From positions 62,001-126,000 of the forward strand of contig JAQXEU010000022.1 of assembly GCA_029250685.1 (NCBI GenBank): a stretch of DNA of 64,000 bases, given 5' to 3'. Of the stretch, positions 27,788 to 37,649 are shown in pieces. The DNA is from Polaribacter sp. GTDB taxonomy: Bacteria > Bacteroidota > Bacteroidia > Flavobacteriales > Flavobacteriaceae. The number at the start of each line of letters is the position of its first letter. The stretch's first letter is position 1. Below the pieces are notes generated by a model, which was given only the letters and a program-made list of their open reading frames with translations, had not been told where the DNA came from and made no database searches. The position numbers were made by a program, and so were the translations under genes.

Positions 27788-29095
27788 TTATTTTTCGCGT
27801 TTGTTCCATTGCATTAGTGCATAAAACGGAATTCCCAACAATAATAGTAAAAATCCATAAAAGACAACGTCTGGGCCAGAACCAAAAATTGCCCAAAGAG
27901 AATACGCAAATCCTAAACTGCCTAAAATAAAGGTCTTAAAAAATTTATTTAGATGTAATTTCTTTTCGATTGTTACAATAATGTAAGATGCTGATACAAA
28001 TAAATATGGAACAAGACAGGTAAGTACCGTTAAATTAACAACGAATTCAAATTGATCTACAAGACCATCACTCATCCCAATTAATAATATTACTGAAGTC
28101 AAAACACTTCCAATTATTAACCCTAAATACGGAACGCCATTTTTATTTTCTTTTTTAAATACTCTAGGAAACATTTTATCTTTTGCTGCAGCCATTGGCA
28201 ATTGCCCAACCATTAGTGTCCATCCATTTAGCGCACCAACTGCAGCAATTACCGCTCCAGCCGCCACAAAATAACCAGCATACTTTCCTCCTATAATTTC
28301 TGCAGCTTCTGCAAAAGGTGCAGCAGAGTTTTGTAGTTCATCAACTGGTAATATCCCAAATAAGACAATCGTTCCTAATATATAAACACAAGTAGATATT
28401 ATCGTTCCTAACATGGTTGCTTTAGGAACTATTTTCTCTGGGTTTTTAATGTTTTCTGCAGGAATACTTGCACTTTCTATTCCTAAAAAAGCATATAACG
28501 TTAATGCAGCAACCACTGGAATGGTTGCAAAATGACTTTGATCTGTTAAATTAAAACTAGGGAAATTATCTAAATTAAAAAAGAACGCTCCAATAATTAT
28601 AATAAAAACCAAAGGCAATAACTTTAAAACAGTAGTTATTACTTGAATTCTACCTGATTCTTTTATTCCTTTTGAATTTACCCAAGTAAAAAACCAAATA
28701 AAAGACAGCCCTACAAGTACAGATAAAATTGGGTTTGAATTTAAAGCAGGAAAAAAAACACTTAATCCGCCAATAATTGCAATTGCCAACCCTGCATTAC
28801 TTATCCAAATGGAAATCCAATAACCCCAAGCAACTAAAAATCCAATAAAATCTCCAAATCCCGCTTTAGAATACGTGTATGGACCACCACTTTTATTGAC
28901 AATAATTTTACTAAGATTGCTAAATATTTTTGCTAAAATTATTGCTCCAGTTGCTGTAAACAACCAACCTAGTAAACTAATACTTCCGTACTTTCCTAAA
29001 GAAGCTGGTAATAAAAAAATTCCTGCTCCAATCATATTTCCAACCACTAAAGAGGTTGTGGTTATTAATCCAATTTTTTTCTGATTAGAACTCAT
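27788..29095 (-). CDS. APC-family amino-acid permease
   Basis: This is a 435-residue transporter with about twelve membrane helices. LVVGNMIGAGIFLLPASLG in TM1 is the conserved unwound substrate-binding segment of the APC superfamily, and TLYAFLGIESASIPAENIKN in TM6 is the second. It resembles AdiC/arginine-type exchangers, which suits the adjoining DDAH-family hydrolase; no base lies between its stop and that start. The proposed substrate is a cationic or guanidino amino acid (inference). Confidence 0.9.
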   Translation of the reverse strand: MSSNQKKIGLITTTSLVVGNMIGAGIFLLPASLGKYGSISLLGWLFTATGAIILAKIFSNLSKIIVNKSGGPYTYSKAGFGDFIGFLVAWGYWISIWISNAGLAIAIIGGLSVFFPALNSNPILSVLVGLSFIWFFTWVNSKGIKESGRIQVITTVLKLLPLVFIIIIGAFFFNLDNFPSFNLTDQSHFATIPVVAALTLYAFLGIESASIPAENIKNPEKIVPKATMLGTIISTCVYILGTIVLFGILPVDELQNSAAPFAEAAEIIGGKYAGYFVAAGAVIAAVGALNGWTLMVGQLPMAAAKDKMFPRVFKKENKNGVPYLGLIIGSVLTSVILLIGMSDGLVDQFEFVVNLTVLTCLVPYLFVSASYIIVTIEKKLHLNKFFKTFILGSLGFAYSLWAIFGSGPDVVFYGFLLLLLGIPFYALMQWNKREK

Positions 29096-29151
29096 ATTTT
29101 ATGTATTTTTAGAAGCAATTCTCGAAGATACAATTATTTAATAAACAACAA

Positions 29152-30234
29152 ATGAAGTTTCACGTTGACCCAGATATCAAAAAAGCAGAAACATTACCAG
29201 CATCTTTTTATAAAGACATTGCGGTTTTTGAAGCATTAAAAGAACGTGTTTTTTTAAAATCTTGGCAATGGATTGGAGACGAAAACTTGGTAGAACAACC
29301 ACAGTCTGTTCATCCGTTTGTTTTGTTAGATGAGTATTTAACGGAACCTTTATTGTTAACGAAAAACAAAAATGAAGAGATTAGTTGCTTAACAAATGTG
29401 TGCACGCATAGAGGAAATCTAGTTGCTTTAAATTCAGGGAAATCAAGAAAACTAACGTGTTTTTATCACGGAAGGAGATTTAATTTAAACGGAGAGTTTG
29501 AATACATGCCTGAGTTTGAGCAAACAGAAGATTTTCCAAGACCTTGTGATAATTTACACAAGTTTCCGCTCAGAAAATGGGGAAATTTCTTGTTTGCAGG
29601 TTTAAATCCTGCTTTCGATTTTCAGCAAGTAATTGATAAAATGAATGAGCGTGTAGGTTTTTTACCGCTTGATGATTTCACTTTAGACAAATCACTTTCT
29701 AAAGAATATTTAGTAGACGCAAATTGGGCGTTATATTGCGATAATTATTTAGAAGGTTTTCATGTTCCGTTTGTGCATCCAGATTTAAATGATGTGTTAG
29801 ATTACGGAAGTTATAAAACAGAAGTTTATGACTATTGCAACCTTCAAATTGGTTATACTGATGAAAATGTTGATATTTTTGATTTACCAGAAAACCATAT
29901 CGATTATGGTAAAAATGTAGCTGCTTATTATTACTGGGCTTTTCCCAATATGATGTTTAATTTTTATCCGTGGGGGTTATCTGTAAACATTGTAAAACCA
30001 TTAGACTTAAATAAAACAAAAGTGTCTTTTATCTCGTATGTTTTAGATCCATCAAAATTAAATTTAGGCGCAAGTGGTGATATTGATAAAGTACAACGAG
30101 AAGACGAATATGTTGTAGAGCAAGTGCATAAAGGGGTAAAGTCTTCGTTTTATAAAGCGGGTCGGTTTTCGCCAACAAGAGAGCAAGGCGTGCATCATTT
30201 TCACAGATTACTTGCCGAATTTTTAAACGATTAA
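29152..30234 (+). CDS. Rieske-type ring-hydroxylating oxygenase, alpha-subunit-like
   Basis: This is a 360-residue non-haem iron oxygenase. The Rieske [2Fe-2S] ligands are seen as CTHRG (about 84-88) and CFYHGRRF (about 103-110), spaced as in the family. The catalytic mononuclear iron site is DNYLEGFHVPFVHP, giving the two His ligands. The family hydroxylates aromatic, choline- or betaine-like substrates. No beta subunit or reductase gene is adjacent, so electrons must come from elsewhere. The following glutaryl-CoA dehydrogenase gene has its own promoter-like box. The substrate is unknown. Confidence 0.88.
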   Translation: MKFHVDPDIKKAETLPASFYKDIAVFEALKERVFLKSWQWIGDENLVEQPQSVHPFVLLDEYLTEPLLLTKNKNEEISCLTNVCTHRGNLVALNSGKSRKLTCFYHGRRFNLNGEFEYMPEFEQTEDFPRPCDNLHKFPLRKWGNFLFAGLNPAFDFQQVIDKMNERVGFLPLDDFTLDKSLSKEYLVDANWALYCDNYLEGFHVPFVHPDLNDVLDYGSYKTEVYDYCNLQIGYTDENVDIFDLPENHIDYGKNVAAYYYWAFPNMMFNFYPWGLSVNIVKPLDLNKTKVSFISYVLDPSKLNLGASGDIDKVQREDEYVVEQVHKGVKSSFYKAGRFSPTREQGVHHFHRLLAEFLND

Positions 30235-30273
30235 AAAAATAAAAAATCCATATTCTATATCAGATGTAATTTT

Positions 30274-30281
30274 TACATTTG
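30274..30281 (+). promoter_or_regulatory. -10-like box of the glutaryl-CoA dehydrogenase gene
   Basis: TACATTTG fits TAnnTTTG and lies 24 bases before the ATG at 30306, within the 71-base gap after the Rieske gene. A clear -33 TTG was not pinned down. Confidence 0.4.
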
Positions 30282-30305
30282 AGACCTCAATAAATAACAG
30301 ATATA

Positions 30306-31484
30306 ATGAAACCAGATTTATTTCAAGCACCAGATTACTATCAATTAGATGATTTACTAACTGAAGAGCATAAGTTAGTTAGAGATGCAGCTCGTGATTG
30401 GGTGAAACGTGATGTTTCTCCAATTATTGAAGAATATGCTCAAAAAGCAGAATTTCCAAAACAAATTATTAGTGGTTTGGCAGAAATTGGCGCATTTGGA
30501 CCTTATATTCCAGAAGAATATGGTGGCGCTGGATTAGATCAAATTTCTTACGGATTAATTATGCAAGAAATTGAACGTGGAGATTCTGGTGTGCGTTCAA
30601 CAGCTTCTGTACAATCTTCTTTAGTGATGTATCCTATTTGGAAATACGGAAACGAAGAACAACGTAATAAATATTTACCAAAGTTAGCTTCTGGAGAGTG
30701 GATTGGTTGTTTCGGGTTAACAGAGCCAAATCATGGTTCTAATCCTAGCGGAATGGAAACCAAGTTCAAAGATATGGGAGATCATTATTTATTGAATGGG
30801 GCAAAAATGTGGATTTCAAATTCGCCTTTTGCACAAGTTGCTGTTGTTTGGGCTAAGAATGAAGAAGGAAGAATTCATGGTTTAATTGTTGAGCGCGGAA
30901 TGGAAGGTTTTTCTACGCCAGAAACAAAGAACAAATGGTCATTGAGAGCTTCATCAACTGGAGAATTGATTTTTGATAATGTAAAAGTTCCGAAGGAAAA
31001 CTTATTGCCAAATAAATCTGGATTAGGAGCACCGTTAGGTTGTTTAGATTCGGCTCGTTACGGAATCGCTTGGGGTGCAATTGGTGCTGCGATGGATTGT
31101 TACGATACTGCTTTGCGTTATTCTAAAGAACGTATTCAATTTGGAAAACCAATTGGTCAATTTCAATTACAACAAAAGAAATTAGCTGAAATGATTACAG
31201 AAATTACCAAAGCGCAATTGTTAACTTGGCGCTTGGGGGTTTTACGTAATGAAGACAGAGCAACTTCTGCTCAAATTTCTATGGCAAAAAGAAATAATGT
31301 TGATATGGCAATTAATATTGCAAGAGAAGCAAGACAAATGTTAGGCGGAATGGGAATTTCTGGAGAATACTCAATAATGCGTCATTCTATGAATTTAGAG
31401 AGTGTTATTACCTACGAAGGAACACACGATATTCACTTATTAATTACTGGTTTAGACATTACAGGTTTAAATGCTTTTAAGTAA
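30306..31484 (+). CDS. gcdH: Glutaryl-CoA dehydrogenase
   Basis: This is a 392-residue acyl-CoA dehydrogenase of the glutaryl-CoA type, which oxidises and decarboxylates glutaryl-CoA to crotonyl-CoA in lysine and tryptophan breakdown. Seen are CFGLTEPNHGSNPSGM, the FAD-binding loop, and the C-terminal YEGTHDIHLLITGLDITGL with the catalytic Glu. SVQSSLVMYPI matches the glutarate-pocket segment. One oddity is Asn in GSNPSGM where Asp is common. It is followed by a strong terminator. Confidence 0.9.
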   Translation: MKPDLFQAPDYYQLDDLLTEEHKLVRDAARDWVKRDVSPIIEEYAQKAEFPKQIISGLAEIGAFGPYIPEEYGGAGLDQISYGLIMQEIERGDSGVRSTASVQSSLVMYPIWKYGNEEQRNKYLPKLASGEWIGCFGLTEPNHGSNPSGMETKFKDMGDHYLLNGAKMWISNSPFAQVAVVWAKNEEGRIHGLIVERGMEGFSTPETKNKWSLRASSTGELIFDNVKVPKENLLPNKSGLGAPLGCLDSARYGIAWGAIGAAMDCYDTALRYSKERIQFGKPIGQFQLQQKKLAEMITEITKAQLLTWRLGVLRNEDRATSAQISMAKRNNVDMAINIAREARQMLGGMGISGEYSIMRHSMNLESVITYEGTHDIHLLITGLDITGLNAFK

Positions 31485-31506
31485 AAACAAAACTTTATAT
31501 AAATAA

Positions 31507-31536
31507 AAAAGAGCGGGTATTTCCCGCTCTTTTTTA
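31507..31536. terminator. Bidirectional terminator between gcdH and the efflux operon
   Basis: GAGCGGG (31511-31517) pairs with CCCGCTC (31523-31529), with an A run before and a T run after, so it works for gcdH on the plus strand and for the convergent efflux operon on the minus strand. It lies 17 bases before the stop of the TolC-like gene at 31553. Confidence 0.85.
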
Positions 31537-31552
31537 TTGTTTTTAAATACGT

Positions 31553-32869
31553 TTAAATCTCTGTATTTAACAATTCTCCACTTAATTGTAGCAATTCTAA
31601 CTCGATTAATTTAGCATCGAATTTTGTGTTGTTATACGCTGTTTTAGAATTGATAAAATTGATTTGCGCTTGTCTAAATTCAATCGAAGTAACTTGTCCT
31701 AAATTGTAACGTTCTTTTGTTCTATCAAAATTATTTTGACTTGAAATCACATTCTTTTCTTGTGCTCTTAAAACAAACAATTTGTTGTTGTATAAAGACC
31801 AGGTGTTTTTTAATGTATTCTCTAACGTTTCGTGTTGTTGTTGCAATAAAATTTGTTGGTTTTCAACTGCAATTTTAGAATTTGCAACACGTGTTTTTGT
31901 ACTTCCTCCGTCAAAAATATTCCAAGTTAAATTTAAACCCGCGTTTAATCCGTTTGAGCTAGATTGTGCTAAAAAAGATGTTGCTGGATTTTGACTTTTG
32001 TTCCATCCGTAAGAACTTGTCAATCCAACTCTTGGCAAATAACTAGCTGAGTTTATTTTGATATTAAACTTACTAATTGCAAGGTTTTTCTCTGTCTTTT
32101 TCAACAAAACGTTGGTTGCCTTTGCTTTGATTAGTAACTCATCAAAATTTAAAATTTGATTAAAAGTAACAACTGTTTCAACTTCATAATCAACTCCTTT
32201 TTGTTTTCCCAATACAATGTTTAAACTTCTTTTAGCATTCAAATATTGTTGTTTAGAATTGATCAGAGCAATGCTATCATTATTTACATCAACTTCAGCG
32301 TTTAACAACTCTAACTTTGTTGATTGCCCATATAAGTTTTTGTATTTAGCTCTTTCTAATCGTTGTTTAGAAATATTTAATGCTTCTTTTAAATTGTTGT
32401 TGTTTTCTGATAAACGTGCAATTTGAAAGTACAAAGTAAACAACTGTAAATAGGTGTTTTCAATAGTTTCTTTTGCTTGTATTTCTGATAGGTTGTAAGT
32501 TTCTTTTAATACTTCATAATTGTATTTTCTTCCCAATCCATCAAAAATTGTATAATTTAAATTTAGAGATGCATTATAAGATTTTGTTACCGCACCATCA
32601 ACTTCTGTAACCGAATTATCTTGTCTTGTAATTTTTTGATTGTCGCTTCTATAATTAGCGCCCGAAGAAGCAGAAACTGTTGGTAAACGGTTTGTATTAA
32701 AAATAGCCGTATTGTTCTTTGCGATTGCAAGGTTATTCGCAGCAATTTTAATTCCGTAGTTGTTTTCTAAGGTAATTTTTAAAGCTTCTTTCTTCGTTAA
32801 GATCTGTTGTGCTTTTGCCTGAAACGAAAGCAAAACAATTAGAATTATCATGCATGTATTATTCTTCAT
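31553..32869 (-). CDS. TolC-family outer-membrane efflux channel
   Basis: This is a 438-residue outer-membrane factor. The ATG at 32869 gives MKNNTCMIILIVLLSFQAKA, a signal peptide; an extension to 32878 is possible. Two homologous long-helix halves are seen. The first includes KEALKITLENNYGIKIAANN and the second AKATNVLLKKTEKNLAISKF; YNLGQVTSIEFRQAQINFIN is a conserved helix-end motif. It forms the tunnel of the tripartite pump with the RND transporter and adaptor encoded just upstream. Its start overlaps the transporter gene. Confidence 0.92.
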   Translation of the reverse strand: MKNNTCMIILIVLLSFQAKAQQILTKKEALKITLENNYGIKIAANNLAIAKNNTAIFNTNRLPTVSASSGANYRSDNQKITRQDNSVTEVDGAVTKSYNASLNLNYTIFDGLGRKYNYEVLKETYNLSEIQAKETIENTYLQLFTLYFQIARLSENNNNLKEALNISKQRLERAKYKNLYGQSTKLELLNAEVDVNNDSIALINSKQQYLNAKRSLNIVLGKQKGVDYEVETVVTFNQILNFDELLIKAKATNVLLKKTEKNLAISKFNIKINSASYLPRVGLTSSYGWNKSQNPATSFLAQSSSNGLNAGLNLTWNIFDGGSTKTRVANSKIAVENQQILLQQQHETLENTLKNTWSLYNNKLFVLRAQEKNVISSQNNFDRTKERYNLGQVTSIEFRQAQINFINSKTAYNNTKFDAKLIELELLQLSGELLNTEI

Positions 32870-35800
32870 CGTGTACAAATTTAGATTCTATAATTGCTCT
32901 TTCTACTTCTTCTTGAGTTACATTCTCTCCTGTTTTTAACCATTTGATAATTACTTTTATATGATTAGAAACAGATAATAGTAATGGTAATAAAACCAGT
33001 GTTAAAATGGTTGCAATTGCAATTCCGTATGAAATTGAAATTGCCATGGGCTTTAAGAATTGTGCTTGCCTACTTTTTTCTAATAATAAAGGTGCCAATC
33101 CTGCAACCGTTGTAATTGAAGTTAAAACAATTGCTCTAAAACGAGATTTTCCTGCCTGAATTAAAGCCTCATCATACTTCATTCCTTCTTTGAGGTAGGT
33201 ATTAAACTTTCCGATGAGGACTAAACCATCGTTGACCATAATACCGATTAAAGCAATAATTCCTAACCAGGATAAAATTCCGATAGCGAAATCATGAAAA
33301 TAATGTCCCCAAACAACACCAATCATACTAAAAGGAATCATGATCAATAATAATATTGGCTGGCTATACGATCTAAACGTAAATGCAATAACTAAATAAA
33401 TAAGCATTAAGATAATTGGTCCAACTATTTTAACGGAATCTATGGTCTTTTTTGCCTCTCTATTTTGTCCTTCATACAAGGGTGTTACAGTAGCGTATTG
33501 AGAAATAATATCTGGCATAATACGTGTTTTAATATCTTCTAAAATATCTGTTGCGCTTTCTCCAGGAGTTTTCATATCTGCAGTAATTTGAATTTCTCTT
33601 TTACCACTTAGATGATTAATTGCAATATCTCCACGTTCAATTTCATAGGTTGCTATTTCAGAAAAAGGAACACGTTCATTTGTTGGTGTTACAATCCGCA
33701 TATCATCTAAGTTCTTAATAGAAGATCTGTCTTTTTTATTATAACGAACCCAAACTTTTATTTCGTCTTGTCCTCTTTGAAAACGTTGTGCTTGTGATCC
33801 AAAAAAAGCAAAACGAACTTGACTCATTACAGATTGTAAGTTCAACCCTAAGAGGTAGGCATTGTCTTTTAATTTGATACGAACTTCTTTTATTCCTGCA
33901 GGATCATTATCAGAAATATCTTTTAAAAGGGTGTTCTTTTCTAACTCAGCAGTTAACAATTCTTTAGCCGCTTTTAGTTCTGAAATATTATTTCCTAAAA
34001 GAGAAACCGCAACTGGACTTCCACCAAAATTCCCTCCCGAACCAAAAGTGAGACTTTCTGCACTATATATCTTGCCTACTTTTTCTCTAATGGCATTGGT
34101 GATTTCTGGAGAGGAAAATTCTCTAGACTCACCCGGTAAAAGATTTATTGTTAAGGACCCATTTGCTGTTCCGGGTCCGACTCTTTTAATGACATTTTGT
34201 ACAACTCTAATGTTCCCTGTTTGCTCTTTTGTAAACGCTTCGCTTACCTGCCAAACTTTATCTTCAATAACAGAAATGATAGAATCCGTAATTTGATCAT
34301 TCGTTCCTTGTGGCATTTTTAATGTAACTTGAATTCGATCACTCGCTATCGTTGGAAAGAATGATGTTTTAACAGTACCGCCTCCTATGGCACCAAAACT
34401 AAATGTTAATAATGCAATTGGAATGGCAAATGCCAATAGTTTGTATTTCAAAGAAAAACGTAAAAAAGGCACAAAATAAGTATCTCTAACAAACACTAAT
34501 AATCCGTCTGCTTTTTTATTTGCATTGGTAAAAAAAACTCCTATTTTGTTTGGCTTTTTTACAATTCCTTTTTCTTCATTTTTTCTTGAAAGTGCTTTAG
34601 AATGTGCAATATGTGCAGGAAGAATGATCAAGGCTTCTATTAACGAAACACTTAATGTTAATATCACAATTGTAGAAACTTCTCCAAAGAAACTTCCAAT
34701 TCTTCCATCCACAAAAAAGAAGGTAGAAAAAGCAATAATTGTTGTTAAAATTGCTGAAACAATTGGAGGAATAACTTCTAATGTTCCATCAATTGCTGCA
34801 CGAATTTTAGACTTTCCTTTATCGTAATAATGATGGTAAATATTTTCCCCAATTACAATTCCGTCATCAACCAAAATACCAATAACGATAATCATTCCGA
34901 AAAGTGATAATACGTTTATAGTAACGCCTAATTGTGCTGCAAAAATAAACATTCCTAAAAATGAAATTGGCAATCCAAAAGCAACCCAAAAAGCCAGTCT
35001 AACATTTAAAAATAAGGCTAAGAAAAACAGCACCAATAGAATTCCCATTAAGCCGTTTTCTAACAATAACTGTGTTCTTTGGTTTAATGTAATAGATGAA
35101 TCACTAGAAATATTTAAAGTAACATTGCTGTTTTGTTGGTTGAATTTATAGATGTACTCTTTAATCTGATCTGCAGATGAAATTAAATCTTCGTTGTTTG
35201 TATTGCTTACTGTAACGCTAATTGCAGTCTCTCCATTATAGTATATTCTATCTGGATTTTCTGACCAAGAATCTTTAACTTCAGCTACATCTTTTAATCG
35301 AATAATGTTCCCTGCTGGTGTTGTTCTAACAATTAAGTTTTGCAGCTCTACACCAAAATATGATCTATTTCTTGCTCTAATTAAATAATCTTCTTCAGCT
35401 GTTTTTATATTTCCCCCAGTAATTAAAAGGTTGGTATTTCTAACCGCTGTTGTTACTTCTGCTATTGATAATTTATACGCTCGTAAATCATTTTCTCTAA
35501 CAGAAATTTCTATTTCTTCTGCCGGAAATCCAGATAACGAAACTTGTGAAATTCCTTCTAAGCTTCTTAAGTCATTCTCTATAGTTCTGGCATAATCTTT
35601 TAATGATTTCAAGGATAATCCTTCACCACTAACTGTAAAGCTTATGGTCGGTCTTGTGGTTTCTACTTTTGCAATTACAGGCGGCTCCATTCCGGATGGA
35701 AAAGACGGAACTCTATCAACTGCATTTTTTACATCAGATAAAACAACATCAATATTTTTACCTTTTACAACCTCAACATTTACCGATGCAGAATTTTCTC

Positions 35801-36056
35801 TAGAAACTGAAGTAACTCTTTCTACACCGACAATTCCTTTTAAATTATCCTCAATCTTTAAGACAACTCCTTCTTCAATTTCTTCAGGAGATGCTCCAGG
35901 GTATGTTAAACTAATGCTGATTAGTTGTGAGTCTACTAAAGGGAAAAATGAAGATTTCATTCCTAAAATACCAACAGCACCAAACGCTATAAACGCAATA
36001 ATAAAGACGTTTACCGCAACAGGGTATTTGATGAAATATGTGATTATTTTTTTCAT
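32859..36056 (-). CDS. RND-family efflux transporter (AcrB-like)
   Basis: This is a 1065-residue inner-membrane pump with twelve helices and two large periplasmic loops, driven by proton influx. TM4 has the two relay aspartates (Asp397/Asp398) in GILVDDGIVIGEN. In TM10 the position of the AcrB relay Lys reads Asn942-Asp943 in GIMVNDGLVLI, so the relay differs from the enterobacterial model; this variant is familiar to me from Bacteroidota pumps. It is flanked by adaptor (2-base gap) and TolC (overlap) genes. The exported compounds are unknown. Confidence 0.93.
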   Translation of the reverse strand: MKKIITYFIKYPVAVNVFIIAFIAFGAVGILGMKSSFFPLVDSQLISISLTYPGASPEEIEEGVVLKIEDNLKGIVGVERVTSVSRENSASVNVEVVKGKNIDVVLSDVKNAVDRVPSFPSGMEPPVIAKVETTRPTISFTVSGEGLSLKSLKDYARTIENDLRSLEGISQVSLSGFPAEEIEISVRENDLRAYKLSIAEVTTAVRNTNLLITGGNIKTAEEDYLIRARNRSYFGVELQNLIVRTTPAGNIIRLKDVAEVKDSWSENPDRIYYNGETAISVTVSNTNNEDLISSADQIKEYIYKFNQQNSNVTLNISSDSSITLNQRTQLLLENGLMGILLVLFFLALFLNVRLAFWVAFGLPISFLGMFIFAAQLGVTINVLSLFGMIIVIGILVDDGIVIGENIYHHYYDKGKSKIRAAIDGTLEVIPPIVSAILTTIIAFSTFFFVDGRIGSFFGEVSTIVILTLSVSLIEALIILPAHIAHSKALSRKNEEKGIVKKPNKIGVFFTNANKKADGLLVFVRDTYFVPFLRFSLKYKLLAFAIPIALLTFSFGAIGGGTVKTSFFPTIASDRIQVTLKMPQGTNDQITDSIISVIEDKVWQVSEAFTKEQTGNIRVVQNVIKRVGPGTANGSLTINLLPGESREFSSPEITNAIREKVGKIYSAESLTFGSGGNFGGSPVAVSLLGNNISELKAAKELLTAELEKNTLLKDISDNDPAGIKEVRIKLKDNAYLLGLNLQSVMSQVRFAFFGSQAQRFQRGQDEIKVWVRYNKKDRSSIKNLDDMRIVTPTNERVPFSEIATYEIERGDIAINHLSGKREIQITADMKTPGESATDILEDIKTRIMPDIISQYATVTPLYEGQNREAKKTIDSVKIVGPIILMLIYLVIAFTFRSYSQPILLLIMIPFSMIGVVWGHYFHDFAIGILSWLGIIALIGIMVNDGLVLIGKFNTYLKEGMKYDEALIQAGKSRFRAIVLTSITTVAGLAPLLLEKSRQAQFLKPMAISISYGIAIATILTLVLLPLLLSVSNHIKVIIKWLKTGENVTQEEVERAIIESKFVHDEE

Positions 36057-36058
36057 CT

Positions 36059-37171
36059 TTAGTCTTGTTTTTGAATTTTTACAACCATTCCGTTAAATGC
36101 TCCAGGAACAGATTGTGTTAAAACAGAAGTATTGTTTGGTAGGCCTTTAATGACAACAGTTTCTGCATTAAAATACAAAGGGTTTACTTCTGTAAGTTTT
36201 AAAATAGTGTCTTTTACAGTATACACACTGTTGTTGTTTATTAGTAGTTTTCTAGAAATTTCGTAGGCATTGCTTTCTGATTTTCCAACTACATTTGCTT
36301 CTAAATACATACCGTCTTTCAAATCCTTATGAGCAACTTCTATAAAGACTTTAATTGTTTGAGAGGCTAGGTCAACTTTTCCGTTTACACGAATAACGTT
36401 TCCTTTGTATGTTTTTGTTCTTTCTAAGTTTGTTAACGAAACTGAATTTCCAATCTTCAATAAATCAGCAAAAGCCGCGTTAATAGAAACTTCCATTTCA
36501 AAAATAGATGGATCAATAAATTCTCCTAGTTTTTGTCCTGCTCTTACAAGCGTTCCTTCAGAAACAAATGTTTCCGTTAAAATTCCTTTGTAAGGAGCTT
36601 TAATTGTGTATTTCTTTAAGCGAACTTCTAAGTTTTTGATATTAAAATACCCTGTAGTTATTCCTTTTCCAGACACAAAATACTTTTCTTTATCCGAAGA
36701 AAAGCTTGGCAATTCTGGTGTAGCTTTGTTTAAATCGAAATTATTTAAATAGGCTTGCCATTTAGAAAATACTTTGGGGAAATCTAATCGAAGGTCCGGC
36801 ATTATTGCTGTAATACTATTGATCAAATTACTTTTCTGAGACTGTAAACTAGCATAAAACTCATCACTATTAATCTTTAGCAGCGTTTCGTCTTTTGAAA
36901 AATTTACACCTGCTTTAAATTCTTTATCTGCAGTGTGCAAGACGCCTTGAACTTCAGAAAATAATTCGATTTTATTTTTAGCAACTAAATTACCACTTGC
37001 TCTAATTACAATCGGAATTTCTTTATTTGTCACCTTTTCTACAAAAACAGTTTTAATTGTTTTACTAAATCTTGGTTTCGGTTTTTGTTTGTTTGCAATC
37101 ATGCTTTTTGCTAACATAAATGCTGAAACAATTAATAATAGGCCTAATACTGATAGTATAATTTTTCTCAT
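36059..37171 (-). CDS. Membrane-fusion (HlyD/AcrA-like) efflux adaptor
   Basis: This is a 370-residue periplasmic adaptor with an N-terminal anchor (about residues 4-21). A lipoyl-like domain is split by a hairpin: it begins near IVIRASGNLVAKNKIELFSE and resumes at YTIKAPYKGILTETFVSEGT. A beta-barrel domain follows (VSINAAFADLLKIGNSVSL). It links the RND pump to TolC. It lies 9 bases after marR and 2 bases before the pump gene, and all four share one direction. Confidence 0.93.
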   Translation of the reverse strand: MRKIILSVLGLLLIVSAFMLAKSMIANKQKPKPRFSKTIKTVFVEKVTNKEIPIVIRASGNLVAKNKIELFSEVQGVLHTADKEFKAGVNFSKDETLLKINSDEFYASLQSQKSNLINSITAIMPDLRLDFPKVFSKWQAYLNNFDLNKATPELPSFSSDKEKYFVSGKGITTGYFNIKNLEVRLKKYTIKAPYKGILTETFVSEGTLVRAGQKLGEFIDPSIFEMEVSINAAFADLLKIGNSVSLTNLERTKTYKGNVIRVNGKVDLASQTIKVFIEVAHKDLKDGMYLEANVVGKSESNAYEISRKLLINNNSVYTVKDTILKLTEVNPLYFNAETVVIKGLPNNTSVLTQSVPGAFNGMVVKIQKQD

Positions 37172-37180
37172 TTTTAATAA

Positions 37181-37645
37181 TTATATAGGTTCTGTTTCTG
37201 AACTAAAATTTGATTGAATTTTCTTTAATGTTTTAATCATTTCTTGTTTTTCCTCCTCGGAAATATTTTGTTCAATTCTTGTTATAATATTCTTAATAGC
37301 AGGTCTTGATTTTTGAAAAATTTCTTTTCCTTTTTCTGTAATAAAGACTCTTTTTATTCTTTTATCAATAGAATCTTGCTCTCTTTTTATGTATTTTTTA
37401 GTTTCCATTTTAGAAAGCAATCGTGTCAATGAAGATTTATTTCTTAAGGTGAGAAAAGCCAATTCATTTTGATTTAAACCATCTTCAAATGAAAGTTTCT
37501 TTAAAACGACCATTTGTTCTTTTGTTAAATCTAATGTGGCTCTGTTAAAATACTCTTGCACAAAAAAATCTAATATTTTAACTGTTTTACCCAATAAGGG
37601 TCCTATTGAGTTATCAAAATCAATTTCAATTTCGTTAGATTTCAT
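37181..37645 (-). CDS. MarR-family transcriptional regulator of the efflux operon
   Basis: This is a 154-residue winged-helix regulator. The DNA-binding part (about 38-110) shows LTKEQMVVLKKLSFEDGLNQ, ELAFLTLRNKSSLTRLLSKM (recognition helix) and a wing with DKRIKRVFIT, the DxRxK-type signature. It is the first gene of the efflux operon. A perfect 26-bp palindrome 13 bases upstream of its ATG is the likely autoregulatory operator, so binding of a ligand would release expression of the pump. Confidence 0.93.
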   Translation of the reverse strand: MKSNEIEIDFDNSIGPLLGKTVKILDFFVQEYFNRATLDLTKEQMVVLKKLSFEDGLNQNELAFLTLRNKSSLTRLLSKMETKKYIKREQDSIDKRIKRVFITEKGKEIFQKSRPAIKNIITRIEQNISEEEKQEMIKTLKKIQSNFSSETEPI

Positions 37646-37649
37646 GTGA

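Noticed and set aside
33862-34296. Plus-strand open frames inside the RND pump gene (also 35644-36096)
   Set aside because: They mirror a well-supported pump gene with conserved motifs throughout and show no homology or start signal of their own.
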